This document shows, in pieces, positions 24,791 through 35,730 of a stretch of 64,000 bases of DNA. The position numbers and the translations under genes are program-made. The notes under the pieces are model-generated. The model did not search any database. It saw only the letters and a list, made by a program, of their open reading frames with translations, and was not told the DNA's origin. Positions within the stretch are counted from its first letter, which is position 1; each line of letters opens with the position of its first letter. Origin of the DNA: Teratosphaeria epicoccoides (Eukaryota > Ascomycota > Dothideomycetes > Mycosphaerellales > Teratosphaeriaceae); assembly GCA_021401465.1 (NCBI GenBank), contig JADDMT010000006.1, positions 1-64,000 on the forward strand, in the 5' to 3' direction.

Positions 24791-24949
24791 CATAGGGCGA
24801 TCGCTACCTAGCTTTAGTCAGGTGCTACGGATAGGTATCTTAGGAGCTATGGCTGTCTTCACTTCGCCCGTTCTGTTTTTACTACTATTATCATTAATTA
24901 ATGATAGTGTTACACATGTAACAACTAGTAGCAAACGTCAGATAATATG

Positions 24950-25290
24950 GTCCTCATGATGCTATTACCTGCATTACTGCTATAAAAAAATCGCCTTTGC
25001 TATCTAATCCTTTTAACATCGCTTCGACATCCTTGCTAACAAGCTCTGGCGCTGCTGTCGCGAGGGCGAAGCCACGCTTCTACGCGCATGCCTCATATAC
25101 TTCCGGATGTGTCCGCTTAACCTGCAGTTGTAAAATAACGGCAGTACACCTACTACATGCCGCTAGCATGCTGTCGGTTAATTAGGCTAGCTACATAGGG
25201 TAAGTACTAAAGTCGCTCCTTAGCGCTTCTGCTAATTAGGCTTATTAGTAGTACCTTACAGAGAATCCCTGCACGTGCGTAACTACTATC
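24950..25290 (-). pseudogene. Short decayed coding fragment of the giant insert
   Basis: Minus-strand frame with RIP-type stops. It contains a Cys-x2-Cys (ACSRC, near 25150) and a helical, alanine-rich part (TAAPELVSKDVEAMLKGL). It lies between protein C and the helicase. It may be an exon of a larger minus-strand gene. Family unknown. Confidence 0.35.
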
Positions 25291-25639
25291 GGTATACTAC
25301 TAGCAATCGAGGGGTAGTTTAGCGGCACTACTCGTTACTTGCTAGTGCCTCCTAGCCGCTTAGTCACTATCCGCACTATCGACCCTACTAAATAAACAAA
25401 CAGGTCGACGTTTATGACTACAGGATAGACAATTGCATACTAGTACTATGCTAATATCGACACTACTAGTTCTACTTTCACGATTCGGCCGTGATTAGTC
25501 GTATAGTCGCTTTAATGGTCTCTTAAAAGCGCTAACAAGCTAACTAGCAGAGACCCGAGACCTAGACGAAAGAGCAGCTTAAACACCGCCTAGTCTAAAC
25601 GGATTTCATAGTATAGGCAGGCAATTTCGCTCTGTCGTA

Positions 25640-28600
25640 TTTTAGATGGGACTCTCAAGACACTTAGGACGCGAGTAATATCATTTAAAACGTGTTAAGG
25701 GTAGAGGAATTAATCGACAAGGATAGGGAAGGCTAGCTCTACATCCCGCGTTAGTTTGGATACTAAAACCCTCTGTCCGCAAACCTGAAGAAACTAGAAG
25801 ATAGGCTACGCAATGATGAAGATCCTAAGGTCGCTAAGTTGTTTAAGGGCAAACATGATCGCTCGTTAGAGGCGTGGTACATCCCTAGTCTCGATAGCGA
25901 CTATAATCAGCTACCTGTAGAAGTTAACAAGAGCAAGTTTCGGTCGGCATTGTAGTAGTACATTGCTAGCGTGGCTAAGGACATAGTGAAAAAGAAAAAA
26001 GACTATACTAAGGAGGGCTCTGTCGCTCTAGGCATAGTAGCTAATACGCGCTCTGTCATACTATCGACTAAATCAGTAGGATTAAAGCGTACTTTTTCGC
26101 ATGACTTGCAGGCTTTAGCATAGACACTAAACAAGATGTTTAAGGAGTTCGCGTTCTCGAAGGCTAGCACTAATGCTAGTCAGTTAGATCAAGATGTAGA
26201 AATACGCGACATAGAGCATGTCTAGAAACTATCTTTCCTTGAAGTTAGCATCTACCTGTATATAGTCAGCTATACTAAGGACTAGTCAAGGCTGCTTCTG
26301 AATGCGGTGCCTCTCAAAATTAGCCTGATGCGGAATTCAAACTCTGACTGTCTCGAACCGCGCATAGTCGCAGAATAATAGACAACTAATAAACACTGTT
26401 CTTACTACTAGTTTACAGTAACCGGAGATTTGTCATAGCAGCGTAAGGGGGAATTAGACGTCATGTTAATTAGCGTGTTAAGGCAATTGCATGCAGCCAT
26501 GCCTGATTATGGCGGCGCTTATCTAATTGCGGTCTTCACGGCTAAGTGCGAGGGTGACGACAGACTCATGCGGTCGATTGCGCCCTGTTACAGACGTGCG
26601 TTCGTGTAACGATTGACCTGTAGTTAGATGCTAACGTTTCGCAGGTTATAGCGCTCTGCCTACTACGCGCGAATTCAAGCTAGACATATATGATCTAGCT
26701 GTCGAGAACTAATCGCGCTATGTTAGCTTCGAATCTAACATAATCGCTAAAACAGACGCGTAGATAGCGTAATGTCTTTAACAGGAGGAGTATAGTGAGA
26801 CTAGCGGGGTTGCTAGTAGTATAGTAGTAGTAGATCCTAGTGCTACTGCCGAGCCTCTACCTGAATCACACTCTCGCACCCCTACCCCTACTCGGCGGCA
26901 TGCTACCCCTCCTTAGGAGTTGCTAGAGGGTGCCGATGTCGCTATTACGTTAGTCGAGTAGCAGACAGCCTATCTAGACATAGTCGTATAGAATCCCGCG
27001 AATGACCCCGAACAAGAGGATATACCTGAAAGCCCAAGCATCACGCTTAGCAGTAATTAGAGGCGTTCTCTATAGCTTAGTCACGCTGCAGGGATTCCTG
27101 GCAGCGACTAGGACGAGACCGCAGAAGACCTTCACTTGTCGGCTGACATGTAGAAAGTAGCCTGTGCATACAATTGCTTTAATCCTAACGAGTAGCATCC
27201 TAAGTCAAGTGTAAAGAGCAAGGATTAGTCGATGAAGTTTCCCTGACAGGCACCACAGTTCTTAAACTCCGCCTAGGCCTTGTAGCGTCTAGCGAGGGGT
27301 TTGCCGCTAGTCGTTATTGCTGCTACTATGGGGTTTAGGAAGACTTATGTAGGTTAGGATGTCATCTATAGTTAGAAGCATGCATAGTGCTACTATCCTA
27401 ACGTCACAGACTACGAGGTGTAGGACGAATTAGACGGTAATAAGCTACAGGCACTTATAGACCTAGACACTAACCTATACGGCAACCTTACCTAGCTAGT
27501 AGGAGGCAAGCCTCATGTCAGGCTAGGGCTTACTCTCGTCGTCACGCCCGTCATTAAGCAGTAGATTAACGACCGCAAAAAGTTCCTTAAGAAGGGCTTC
27601 ATTAAAATTGTAGTCACATAATCTGATACATTCAAGCGGGCACTAGAGGATTTTAGTGTCTATAACAGTTAGGCTAAGGCTGTTCGCGACGAGGACTAGC
27701 TAAAACGTGATGAACTAGAAGCCTGTCTGTCTAAGGAAGAACTAGCGTTATAGGACAAAGACGACTTCGAGCTAACAGTGCACAAACTCTTGACCACGTT
27801 AAGCACTAATAAGAAAGTCCGATCGTAGCTCGCCGAATAGACTATCATTACCTAGAAGTCGTACATTAGTTTAATCGCTTAGCGTAATGCTAGCTAATAG
27901 GATTAGAAGGAAAGGGTAGCTAGATTTTCTGTGAAACTATTACGCTCTATTTAGTCCTTAGTTCTATTCGATGAGTTCTACGAGTCGAGAGGCGTAGAAA
28001 CTACCTAGCTAAACATCGCCGGACTGCCTAGTAAACTATGTGTAGTCGGCCTAAGCGCTACTCTGTATAGGCACGTTAGGGATCTGCGGCCGATCGTGTA
28101 GTATGCGTTTAGCCGATTCTTCAAGATAGGCAAGAAGGAGGACAACACGAGCTAATCGCTGCTTTCCATGTCTAAGGAGTCTAACTAGAAGGGATTCGCT
28201 ATTAGCAAGGCGTAGTAGTAGAGGAAGGACTTTAAACCTAAGACGAAGAAGTTCGTAGAGGATTCTAGTCTACTTAGTAAAACAGAGGCTATCTACTAGT
28301 TAGATCTAGTCGCGAAAAAGATCGGGTCATTTAACGAGGCTAAGAAGGACGATCTAGAGGCGGAGCTTAGAGCCCTTAAGAAGTTGTAGCAACTACATCT
28401 TAATGTTGTCGCGCCTTAGCTGCGTTTATTTATGATCACATATGGCAACTCCTTTATCTAGCAACCTATGAAGAGTGTTAACGAGAAGGGGTACCTAGGC
28501 ACAGAGATACTACCCTATGCTACATTCGACATTAGCACGCTAATCCCTGAGGACCTCTAGGAGGACAGCTAGGGCCCCATTCGCGATGGCAATGTTAAAG

Positions 28601-29650
28601 ATTAGGACGACGATAACGCTAATCAGGCGAACTACTAAGGTCTGCAAACATATTACCTCAAGTGTGTTCGACAAGGATTAAGGCAAGGGAAGAAGCTACT
28701 ATCCTTCTTCACATAGGTGCATGTTTGGCGCGTTCTAGGCTTGTTTCCTTGTCTACACAAGTAGTGCCGACTCGAAGCAGAACTCATGGCCGAAATGTCA
28801 TATAACAAGGACGAGTAGAAGGATACTATGTACTCTAGCTAAGCCGCAGAGCAGATCCTGAAGCAGGGGAAGCGGAGTCATGTGTAGCACTACATAGACA
28901 AGATCTATTAAATGCTAGCGATGCAATAGCTCCTAGAGATCCTGCGTAGTGTAAGGAGCCAGACGAATGCGTTCGGTAAGCCGCGTAAACACGTCGTAGT
29001 TGCGTACAAGCTGATAAATGTAGCGTTAGTAAAGCTAGTAAGTATCTTTAACCATTTCCTTGCCTAACAGGTACTAAATTTGACTAGTACCTCTAGTAGG
29101 CAGTAGAGAATAGTCACATCTAGGCAGATTTAACAAGATAGCTAGGTTCATTAGGCTAGATTGCAGGTCGAAAGATAAGGCCATGATTATAGAGGACTTT
29201 GTGACTACTAATCCTATCGTCAAAGGCTACTAAGATGACCCTTAGTTGCTTATATCAACTGTGAACAAAATTGAGAGTAGCGTAACTCTTACACCTGCTA
29301 ACGCCATCACGATACTAGATGACAACTTCAAACAGCAGTCGACTAGGTAAGCCTGTAGCAGGGTTAGTCGCACTAGATTAATGCAGTTAGCGCGATTCAT
29401 GGAGGCAATAAGATTTTACTAGGTTACGCTATAGAGCTAATTCGGAGAATAGACTATGAACTGTTAGCAGACTAGTAACGACTTCATTAATATCATGCGC
29501 AAGGATCGGGGCGAGTAGAGAGGCATAGGATCGTGCGGGCTACGCAGGCTAGCGCGAGATGACAGATTAATTAGGGTTTGACTACAATCTTGTGATAGAG
29601 TAATGCTAGTAGTCGTGCGCGAGTAGTATCGTTTCAGATAGTGACTACAC
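25640..29650 (+). pseudogene. Decayed SNF2-family (SF2) helicase-like protein of the giant insert
   Basis: A ~1300-codon plus-strand gene relic. An N-terminal region of unknown fold (about 25700-26600) is followed by a variable acidic linker (26600-27100). The helicase core then reads: motif I region ATMGFRKTYV near 27320 (the usual GxGKT is changed to GFRKT), DEAH-box equivalent VLFDEFYESR near 27965, motif III VGLSATLYRH near 28050, and motifs V-VI LISTVNKIESS...LTPANAITILDDNF...QACSRVSR at about 29250-29370. The pattern LTPAN-DDNFKQQ-R matches SNF2/Rad5-like translocases, which remodel protein-DNA complexes with ATP. TAG/TAA stops and at least one frame change make it dead. Some changed motif residues may be decay rather than original. 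Its place next to a transposase gene on the same strand suggests that both belong to the element. Confidence 0.7.
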
Positions 29651-30140
29651 AAGCGCCTCATCTAATAGAGTATATGCATAACACTAATCATCTCGTCTGT
29701 TCGTATGTACTTAACGACTACTAAATGCTAGTAGTATACTAGCAGTATGTCTACTGCTACTACGTTAAGGTCCGACCTATAGATCGCTACTACACGTTTT
29801 GAACCCTTACAATCGACAGATAATAACTGCTAGTAGTATACTAGCGGCACTCCTACTACGTCTACGCTACACATCTAAGCCGCTAGTAATACAGGGTATG
29901 ACTTTGTGCATATGAATACTATACACTTTAGATTTATATATGAAACCACTCGAAATTTAGGATTCCCGGCTAAAATTGCGCTTGTACTACCTGCGATCGA
30001 CAGAACGAGTTAGCTAATAATAACTGCTGCTAGTATACTACTAGCACATCCATTTTCGTCTACTCTAGGCCCTCCTTTACTACTATACTCTAATAACACT
30101 CGATTCTTCTATCAACCTAAACACTAACCCTACACACGTA
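29651..30140. other. Spacer with three palindromic motif copies
   Basis: Non-coding between the helicase and transposase relics. Three copies of the insert's palindrome lie at 29728-29744, 29829-29847 and 30029-30047 (GCTAGTAGTATACTAGC and close variants). They are possible protein-binding or hairpin sites; no promoter was recognised. Confidence 0.55.
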
Positions 30141-30149
30141 TAGCTAGCT

Positions 30150-33100
30150 GACATAATGAACCGTCTGAGCGGCAATCAGCTACCCGCGCGGCACGCGTAC
30201 CTTTATAGTAAGTATCGACACGACTAAGGGCTTAGGGTCCGGGTGTTTATGGTAATTGACGCGTCTATAAGCGCCGTAGCCTTTGCAACACACTATGTTA
30301 ACAATGGCTTCATAGCGCATACTATACTACACAGGCTGCGGCAAGGCATTAAAAGGTCATAGTAGTCATGCCTAGCATGTTCCTACCTACATAGCGGCGA
30401 AGTTTTAGCACTTCATTAATCAGAGTACTATAGATCTTAGACCCGACGAGAAATACGCGTCAGATTCGAACATCTCCTTAGACTCGAACGACAGAGTCGA
30501 AACTTAATCAGTAGACGATGTCCTTGCCTACGAGGAGGGGACATTAGTCGACGACGCTGCGGGAGTAGATAGGCAGTATGTTGTAAACGAGGAACTAGTT
30601 ATAGTCGTCGAGCCTATGTTTAATAAGGCTCACATGTAAGAGAAGGAGATAGTAGCGACAGCTAGGGCAATCGACAATGACAGCGGTAACATCGACGCGC
30701 TTAGTCTCTACGACGACCTAGCAGCATTCACAAGAGACGCCACATCTCTAGATAGACGATATAGAGACACGAATGGCAGCCAAGCGGGTAGGCTACATAG
30801 CGTCACAAGCGAGCACAGCTTGGCTTTAATCCATATGCGCGCTAGTAGGCTGTTATCTACTAGACGCGAGCAACCGTACAAGCGGATACCTTTCGGCATA
30901 GGTAGTCTCATGGTAGGCAGGCTAATCAAAGTGTACGTTAAGCCGTAATCCTACTAAGTTAGTAATAACCTTGACTAGGTCTAACGAACAGATAGATAAG
31001 GAACTTAACGAATAGGGCCATGCCTTCTTCTAAAGTAATGCAGATGTAGTATTCGCATACTAGCTCTTACACGAAGGCATTTCGAGCAACGCTATCGATC
31101 GGTTATTCAAGAATCCCCGGCTGCAGAAGATCTACGAACTGCTTAGCTTTTAGTCAGGCGTGGAGCTTAAGGACAAGATCTAAGAAGTAAGTGCCTACTA
31201 ACTACTATTCATTGCAAAGTAGAGTATTAGATACATCGAATTAGAATCTCTATAGTTAACCTCTAGTGTCAAGACGGTGCCTCTAAGGCACTAGAAAGTC
31301 GAAGACGTTGTGCGCTTTCTCATGGGGCATAAGGGTTTCAGGAATGATCTTATGTACGCGCCTTATCGCCTTGAGACTCTAGATGACCTGCCTAGGCGGA
31401 TCTATTAGGACATAGCCTCTGCAGACTAGTAGTAGGACAAACAGAAAGAGCTTAGAATAGACAGAGCAACAATCGTGCTACTAATTCTTGCTAGTAACAA
31501 GACATAGGTTACTAATTATCAAGGTGACCTAATCGCATAGCTAGTGTACTTGACGATTAGTAACCTACCTAGATCGGTTCGTAACTCTAACTATCGACTA
31601 GGCAGCGTGCTCCTAGCGATGCTACTAGTAGTTAAAGGCGGAAAAGGAAGCATTAGGGACGAGCTATACTATCGCTACATGAAGACAATGTTCGACCCTA
31701 TTACTAAGCTCGCTACAGGCGAGGGCCTTGACGTCTTGTGTGCGGATAGCGAGACATAGCGATGTTTCCTAAATATCGCGGTATACGCGAGCGACTACTA
31801 AGAACAGGTAATAATCACAGGCGTGAAGAACAACCGCTACTACACAATATGTATAATCGATCTAGAAAAACGCGAAGACCTCGAAGCGGTTACGCTATAG
31901 CAGACACATAAGGACACGCAAATACAAATCATGCTCTAGCGAGCGGCGAAGAAGGACTAGGGCAGCTACATGCACGACCTACTAAACTTCGCATTTAGGC
32001 ACCCTAGCCTAAATATCCACAAGACGCTAATAGTAGACGTGCTCTACTAACTCTTTAAGGGCGTATTAATATACGTCATGGATTAGACGCGAGATTTGCT
32101 TAAGAGTCGACTACCTCTGTCTTCGAAGCGAGCTAGAGCGGCACTCCTATAAGCCGAGGGTTAGCATAAAGTAGCAAGAAAGAGTAACAAAGGCAAGACT
32201 GTCGTAGATTATTAACTAGATGTTATCATCGACTATCGTTTCGCGGCGGTACCTGCATTTAGGAACCTCCGGGTATTTAGCCAAATGTCCGCAGTAAGCT
32301 AATAGACAGGCTAGGAACAGAAGAGTATGCTACGACAGTTGCTCCTAGTCTTCGTGCTACTATTAGAAGAGGCTAAGGCATATAGCGCTATCCGGTTCTT
32401 GCAGGCAATAGTAGACTTCTCTTAGTTAGCGTAATATCCTTCACATGATAGCGAAACACTCCGGTTTATAGTCCTCGCCCTGTTCTAATGCAACTAGTAT
32501 AAAGAAGAGTTTAGGGAGTACTGCATAAGCAAAGGAGAGCTAAGAAAGAACAAAGTGCAGACAGAGCGAGCGGAGGAGCCTAAGACAGTAGACAATGTGT
32601 GTAAACCGCAAGGGCACTTCAATTTTCCTAAGTTTCATGCCCTTACATACTACGTAGACATAATACGGCTCTTCGGCAACGCGCTAGACCTCGACACTAG
32701 CTACTTCGAACACAAGCATGTCGAATACGTCAAGAAGCTATTCAAATTAACTAATAAGAAGAACGGATAGGAGGACTAAATTATGGAGCACTTCTAGCGA
32801 AAGATTACTATGCTTACATTCTTTGATACTAGCCTAACGTTCTAGCAGCAGACTAAGGCCGAACGTCAAGAGGCTTAGGAGCGCGAAGTGCCTTAGCCGA
32901 CAGAGCAGAAGGATGTCGAAGCCTTCCTTAGCTAGCGAAGGCTAAGATCTAGCTAATCGTCACTAGGTAGAGACATATAGAGGACAGTTAGTAATGTAGT
33001 AGCACACATGGGGCTAGAGGTAGGGCCTTACTTCTGTCATGCTACTATAGTGTTTGTCAGAGAGTGCTAGGCGTCGTCTAATATAACATCGACGTCGAAT

Positions 33101-33931
33101 ATAATGCGTCTTGATCCTAACAGGATCGAGGGAAGACTAGATTAGGTCGACGATTTAGAGGTATCTTTCTATGCTAGTGTATAGTGCTAGAAGATGCATC
33201 ATAAGGATCCCGACAATCTATCTGCAACCGAGCTAGACGTCATTAGATGTACACTAAACTAGCAAGGAATCCAGGACAATCGCCGTAACGACTAGCTCTA
33301 GGTCTAGGAGTACGAAGTGCCGCTAGTTACAGACGAGACTACTAGCGTTAATAGACAAATTGACCTAGTAGTTGCCTTCGAGGGCTAGCTGCCTGCTCGC
33401 CTGTTATATGTCGTAACCTTCTAAGACAAGAAATTGCGCGTCATAGTAGACGGCTACAACTACATAATACTAGCACATAATAAACGTCTGACTTACATAG
33501 GTGTGTTCGTAGACCTGTTCTGGCCGAAGGATCTGGCTAGAAGAGTAGACGATGTTCATAGCATGACAGTAATCATAGCGATGCGTTCCGGCCTATAGGA
33601 AGGTACTCTGTAAGGTCGCCGCATCTACAGGCTTACTAGCGTCTACTATAGCATCCATGTCATGCTAACAGATGAATATGACACCTCTAGCTAATGTGAC
33701 ATGTACATTAACAACACTGCTAACTTTGAGACCTACAACTTTATATACAATGCGGACTAGGAGGAACAAGAGTCTAAGGTAGCAACTAAACACAAGCTAC
33801 ATTGCCTGAATACGGCTAAGGAGCGCAATATTGCGGCTACTAGCAAGGAATGGCCGCCATCGCTTAAGCGTGGCGTCGCTAGCAGCTCTACTTAGGACTA
33901 ATTAAGGAGAAACAAACGCAAACGATCGTGA
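30150..33931 (+). pseudogene. Decayed Plavaka-type (CACTA/EnSpm-related, DUF6830-type) transposase
   Basis: Plus-strand relic ending with a basic tail (RRNKRKRS) and TGA at 33929-33931. Family landmarks appear in order. An N-terminal region may once have been a zinc finger (near 30200). VLLILASNKTQVTNYQGD followed by YLTISNLPRSVR lies near 31480-31580 (first catalytic Asp region; Asp now Asn). VLCADSETQRCFLNIAVYASDY lies near 31730-31795 (second Asp region). DVLYQLFKGV is near 32035-32065. HFNFPKFHALTYYVDIIRLFG with DTSYFEHKHVEYVKK lies at about 32618-32745 (C-terminal Glu region). These match Plavaka transposases, known mainly from basidiomycetes and also found in ascomycetes. They mobilise DNA by cut-and-paste with a DDE nuclease. 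RIP-type stops and at least one frame change kill it. The terminal repeats it acted on are not identified. Confidence 0.75.
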
Positions 33932-34192
33932 CATGCATAACAAATGCTATACTAGTAAGCTCGATAAAGGTAGCATGCCGCAAGCTATAGCGTAAGTAAT
34001 ACTTCTGCAACTAGCGCTGCTAGTTCGACTAACTAGAAGAATAAGAGCAAGGGTCAGGATGCCAGATATACGCAAGAAGTAGTCGAGGGTACTAGAAGCA
34101 TACTACTAGCAGGTTAAATGCTAGCCCTAGACCTGCGGACATTATGATAAAACTACTAGCAGTAAATCATAAGAGACGCCTTGTAGTGCCAT
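33932..34192. other. Spacer 3' of the transposase relic
   Basis: AT- and CTAG-rich, with one motif copy (CATACTACTAGCAGG near 34099-34113). No gene seen. It leads into the 94-bp tandem array. Confidence 0.5.
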
Positions 34193-34580
34193 AGGTATAC
34201 TACTAGCACTTTTGATCGCAGTCAGGTCAAGTGTACTATTGCCCTATCTCGCGGAAATACTAGCGGCAGATAGAAGGAGATGCTACGGGTATACCGCTAG
34301 TACCTTTAGTCGCGGCCAGGTCAAATGTGCTGTTACCCTATCTCGCAGAAATACTGGCGGTAGATAGAAGGAAATGCCACGGGTATACTGCTAGCACTTT
34401 TAGTCGCGGCTAGGCCGAGTGTGCTGTCGCCCTATCTAGCGGATCTAGTAATAGCAGATAGAAGGAGATGCTACGGGTATACTGCTAGCACTTTTAGTCG
34501 CGGCTAGGTCAAGTGTGCTGTTGCCCTATCTCGCGGATCTGGCGACAGTAGGTAGAGTAAGGTGCTATAGGTATACTACT
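34193..34580. repeat. 94-bp tandem repeat, four units
   Basis: Each unit begins at a TATAC(T/C)-x-CTAG motif (34193, 34287, 34381, 34475, with a partial fifth at 34569). It contains a CGCGGC(T/C)AGG segment, CCCTATCTCGCGGA, and a GATAGAAGGAGATGC segment. Units differ mostly by C/T and G/A changes. The repeat lies just 3' of the transposase, where CACTA-type elements often keep subterminal transposase-binding arrays. Confidence 0.85.
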
Positions 34581-34661
34581 AGCACTTTCGAACGCGGCTA
34601 GGGTAGATAGTTTATGCGGTCTGTCGCTAGCTCTAGCCTCAACTAATAGAGCGCATAGCAT

Positions 34662-34838
34662 CGATGAATCTCATGAAGACTAGGAGGACGAGTCACTATG
34701 CAAGAAGGCTAAGGGTAACTCTAGTCAGCCGTTTAGCACATTTTGCCACGATCTGACAGGGTGCTAAGCAGCTGACTAGAGTTGCCCTTAGCCTTCTTGC
34801 ATAGTGACTTGTCCTCCTAGTCTTCATGAGATTCATCG
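34662..34838. repeat. 68-bp-arm inverted repeat (hairpin)
   Basis: 34662-34729 is the near-perfect reverse complement of 34771-34838. The 41-bp loop contains an inner stem (GTTTAGCAC with GTGCTAAGC). Nearly all arm bases pair, with only scattered transition differences. It could be a MITE-like remnant, a subterminal structure, or the source of a hairpin RNA. Confidence 0.85.
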
Positions 34839-35730
34839 GAATCGAGGCGGGGCTAGAGGATCTGCTACATAGTTGTAATATACAGTAATAGATAGACGTT
34901 ATGCTAATGTTATGCTATTCGCAACCTACGCCTCTACTACTAGGGCAAGGTACACTAGACCTAGGGCATCTAGTATCGGCGGCATCCCTTCTACTACCGC
35001 TTTAGTTCAAGGAGTATACCTTCATAGCGAGGTTAATATGCTTAGTCTCTACAAGGGCCTAATAGACTACGAAGTGTAGCCTAAGGACGTTAACATCTTA
35101 CCTGCAATTTCATAAGATGCTAAGAAGAGCAAGATCCTTTCGCATCGAGCTATGGCATACCTGCAGACAGTTAATAATTGCTCGTCTTAGTGACCTTGAA
35201 GCCACAATATGCAGCTTAAGGGCGTTGACATCTTACCTGCAATTTCATAGGATGCTAAGAAGAGTAAGCTCCTATTAAGAAGGGTTTCCTAAGCTGCAAA
35301 CTGCTAGTAGTTGCAAACTGCCGATAGTATTCTGGCGGCAGCATGTAGCCGTATTAAGCTTATCGCAGCTAGCGCTATATTAAACGTAGCCCGCACTCCT
35401 GCTTAGGGTGCAAAATTCAATATAAGGACGGCTTGCTAGCGATGCAATATTGCCGGAAAGACGATATGGATTAGTATGGCTACTACGCTAGATTGTTAAG
35501 TAGCTAGTAATGCTTGCAGTTTATACGCTACTGTTAATGCAGATAGTAGAGGGTATGTGCTAATAAACAAGCTCTCTAGCAAAAACTATATAAGCCCTTT
35601 AGAATGACTTGATACTAAGATTACCGAATACCCTAGACCTATACGCATGTCCCGCATTAACTAAAACAACAAAGCGCTAAAACAAATTGTTATCACGACC
35701 CCGTGGCAGCATTCTGCTATCTATCCCTCT
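34839..35730. repeat. Spacer with a ~50-bp direct duplication
   Basis: The segment ACATCTTACCTGCAATTTCA followed by AGGATGCTAAGAAGAG occurs at about 35093 and again at about 35228, 135 bp apart. No convincing gene lies here. The region separates the repeat cluster from the end of the minus-strand methyltransferase-domain relic. Confidence 0.6.

Noticed and set aside
34193..34580. CRISPR-like array
   Set aside because: The 94-bp units are contiguous repeats without unique spacers, in a eukaryotic transposon.
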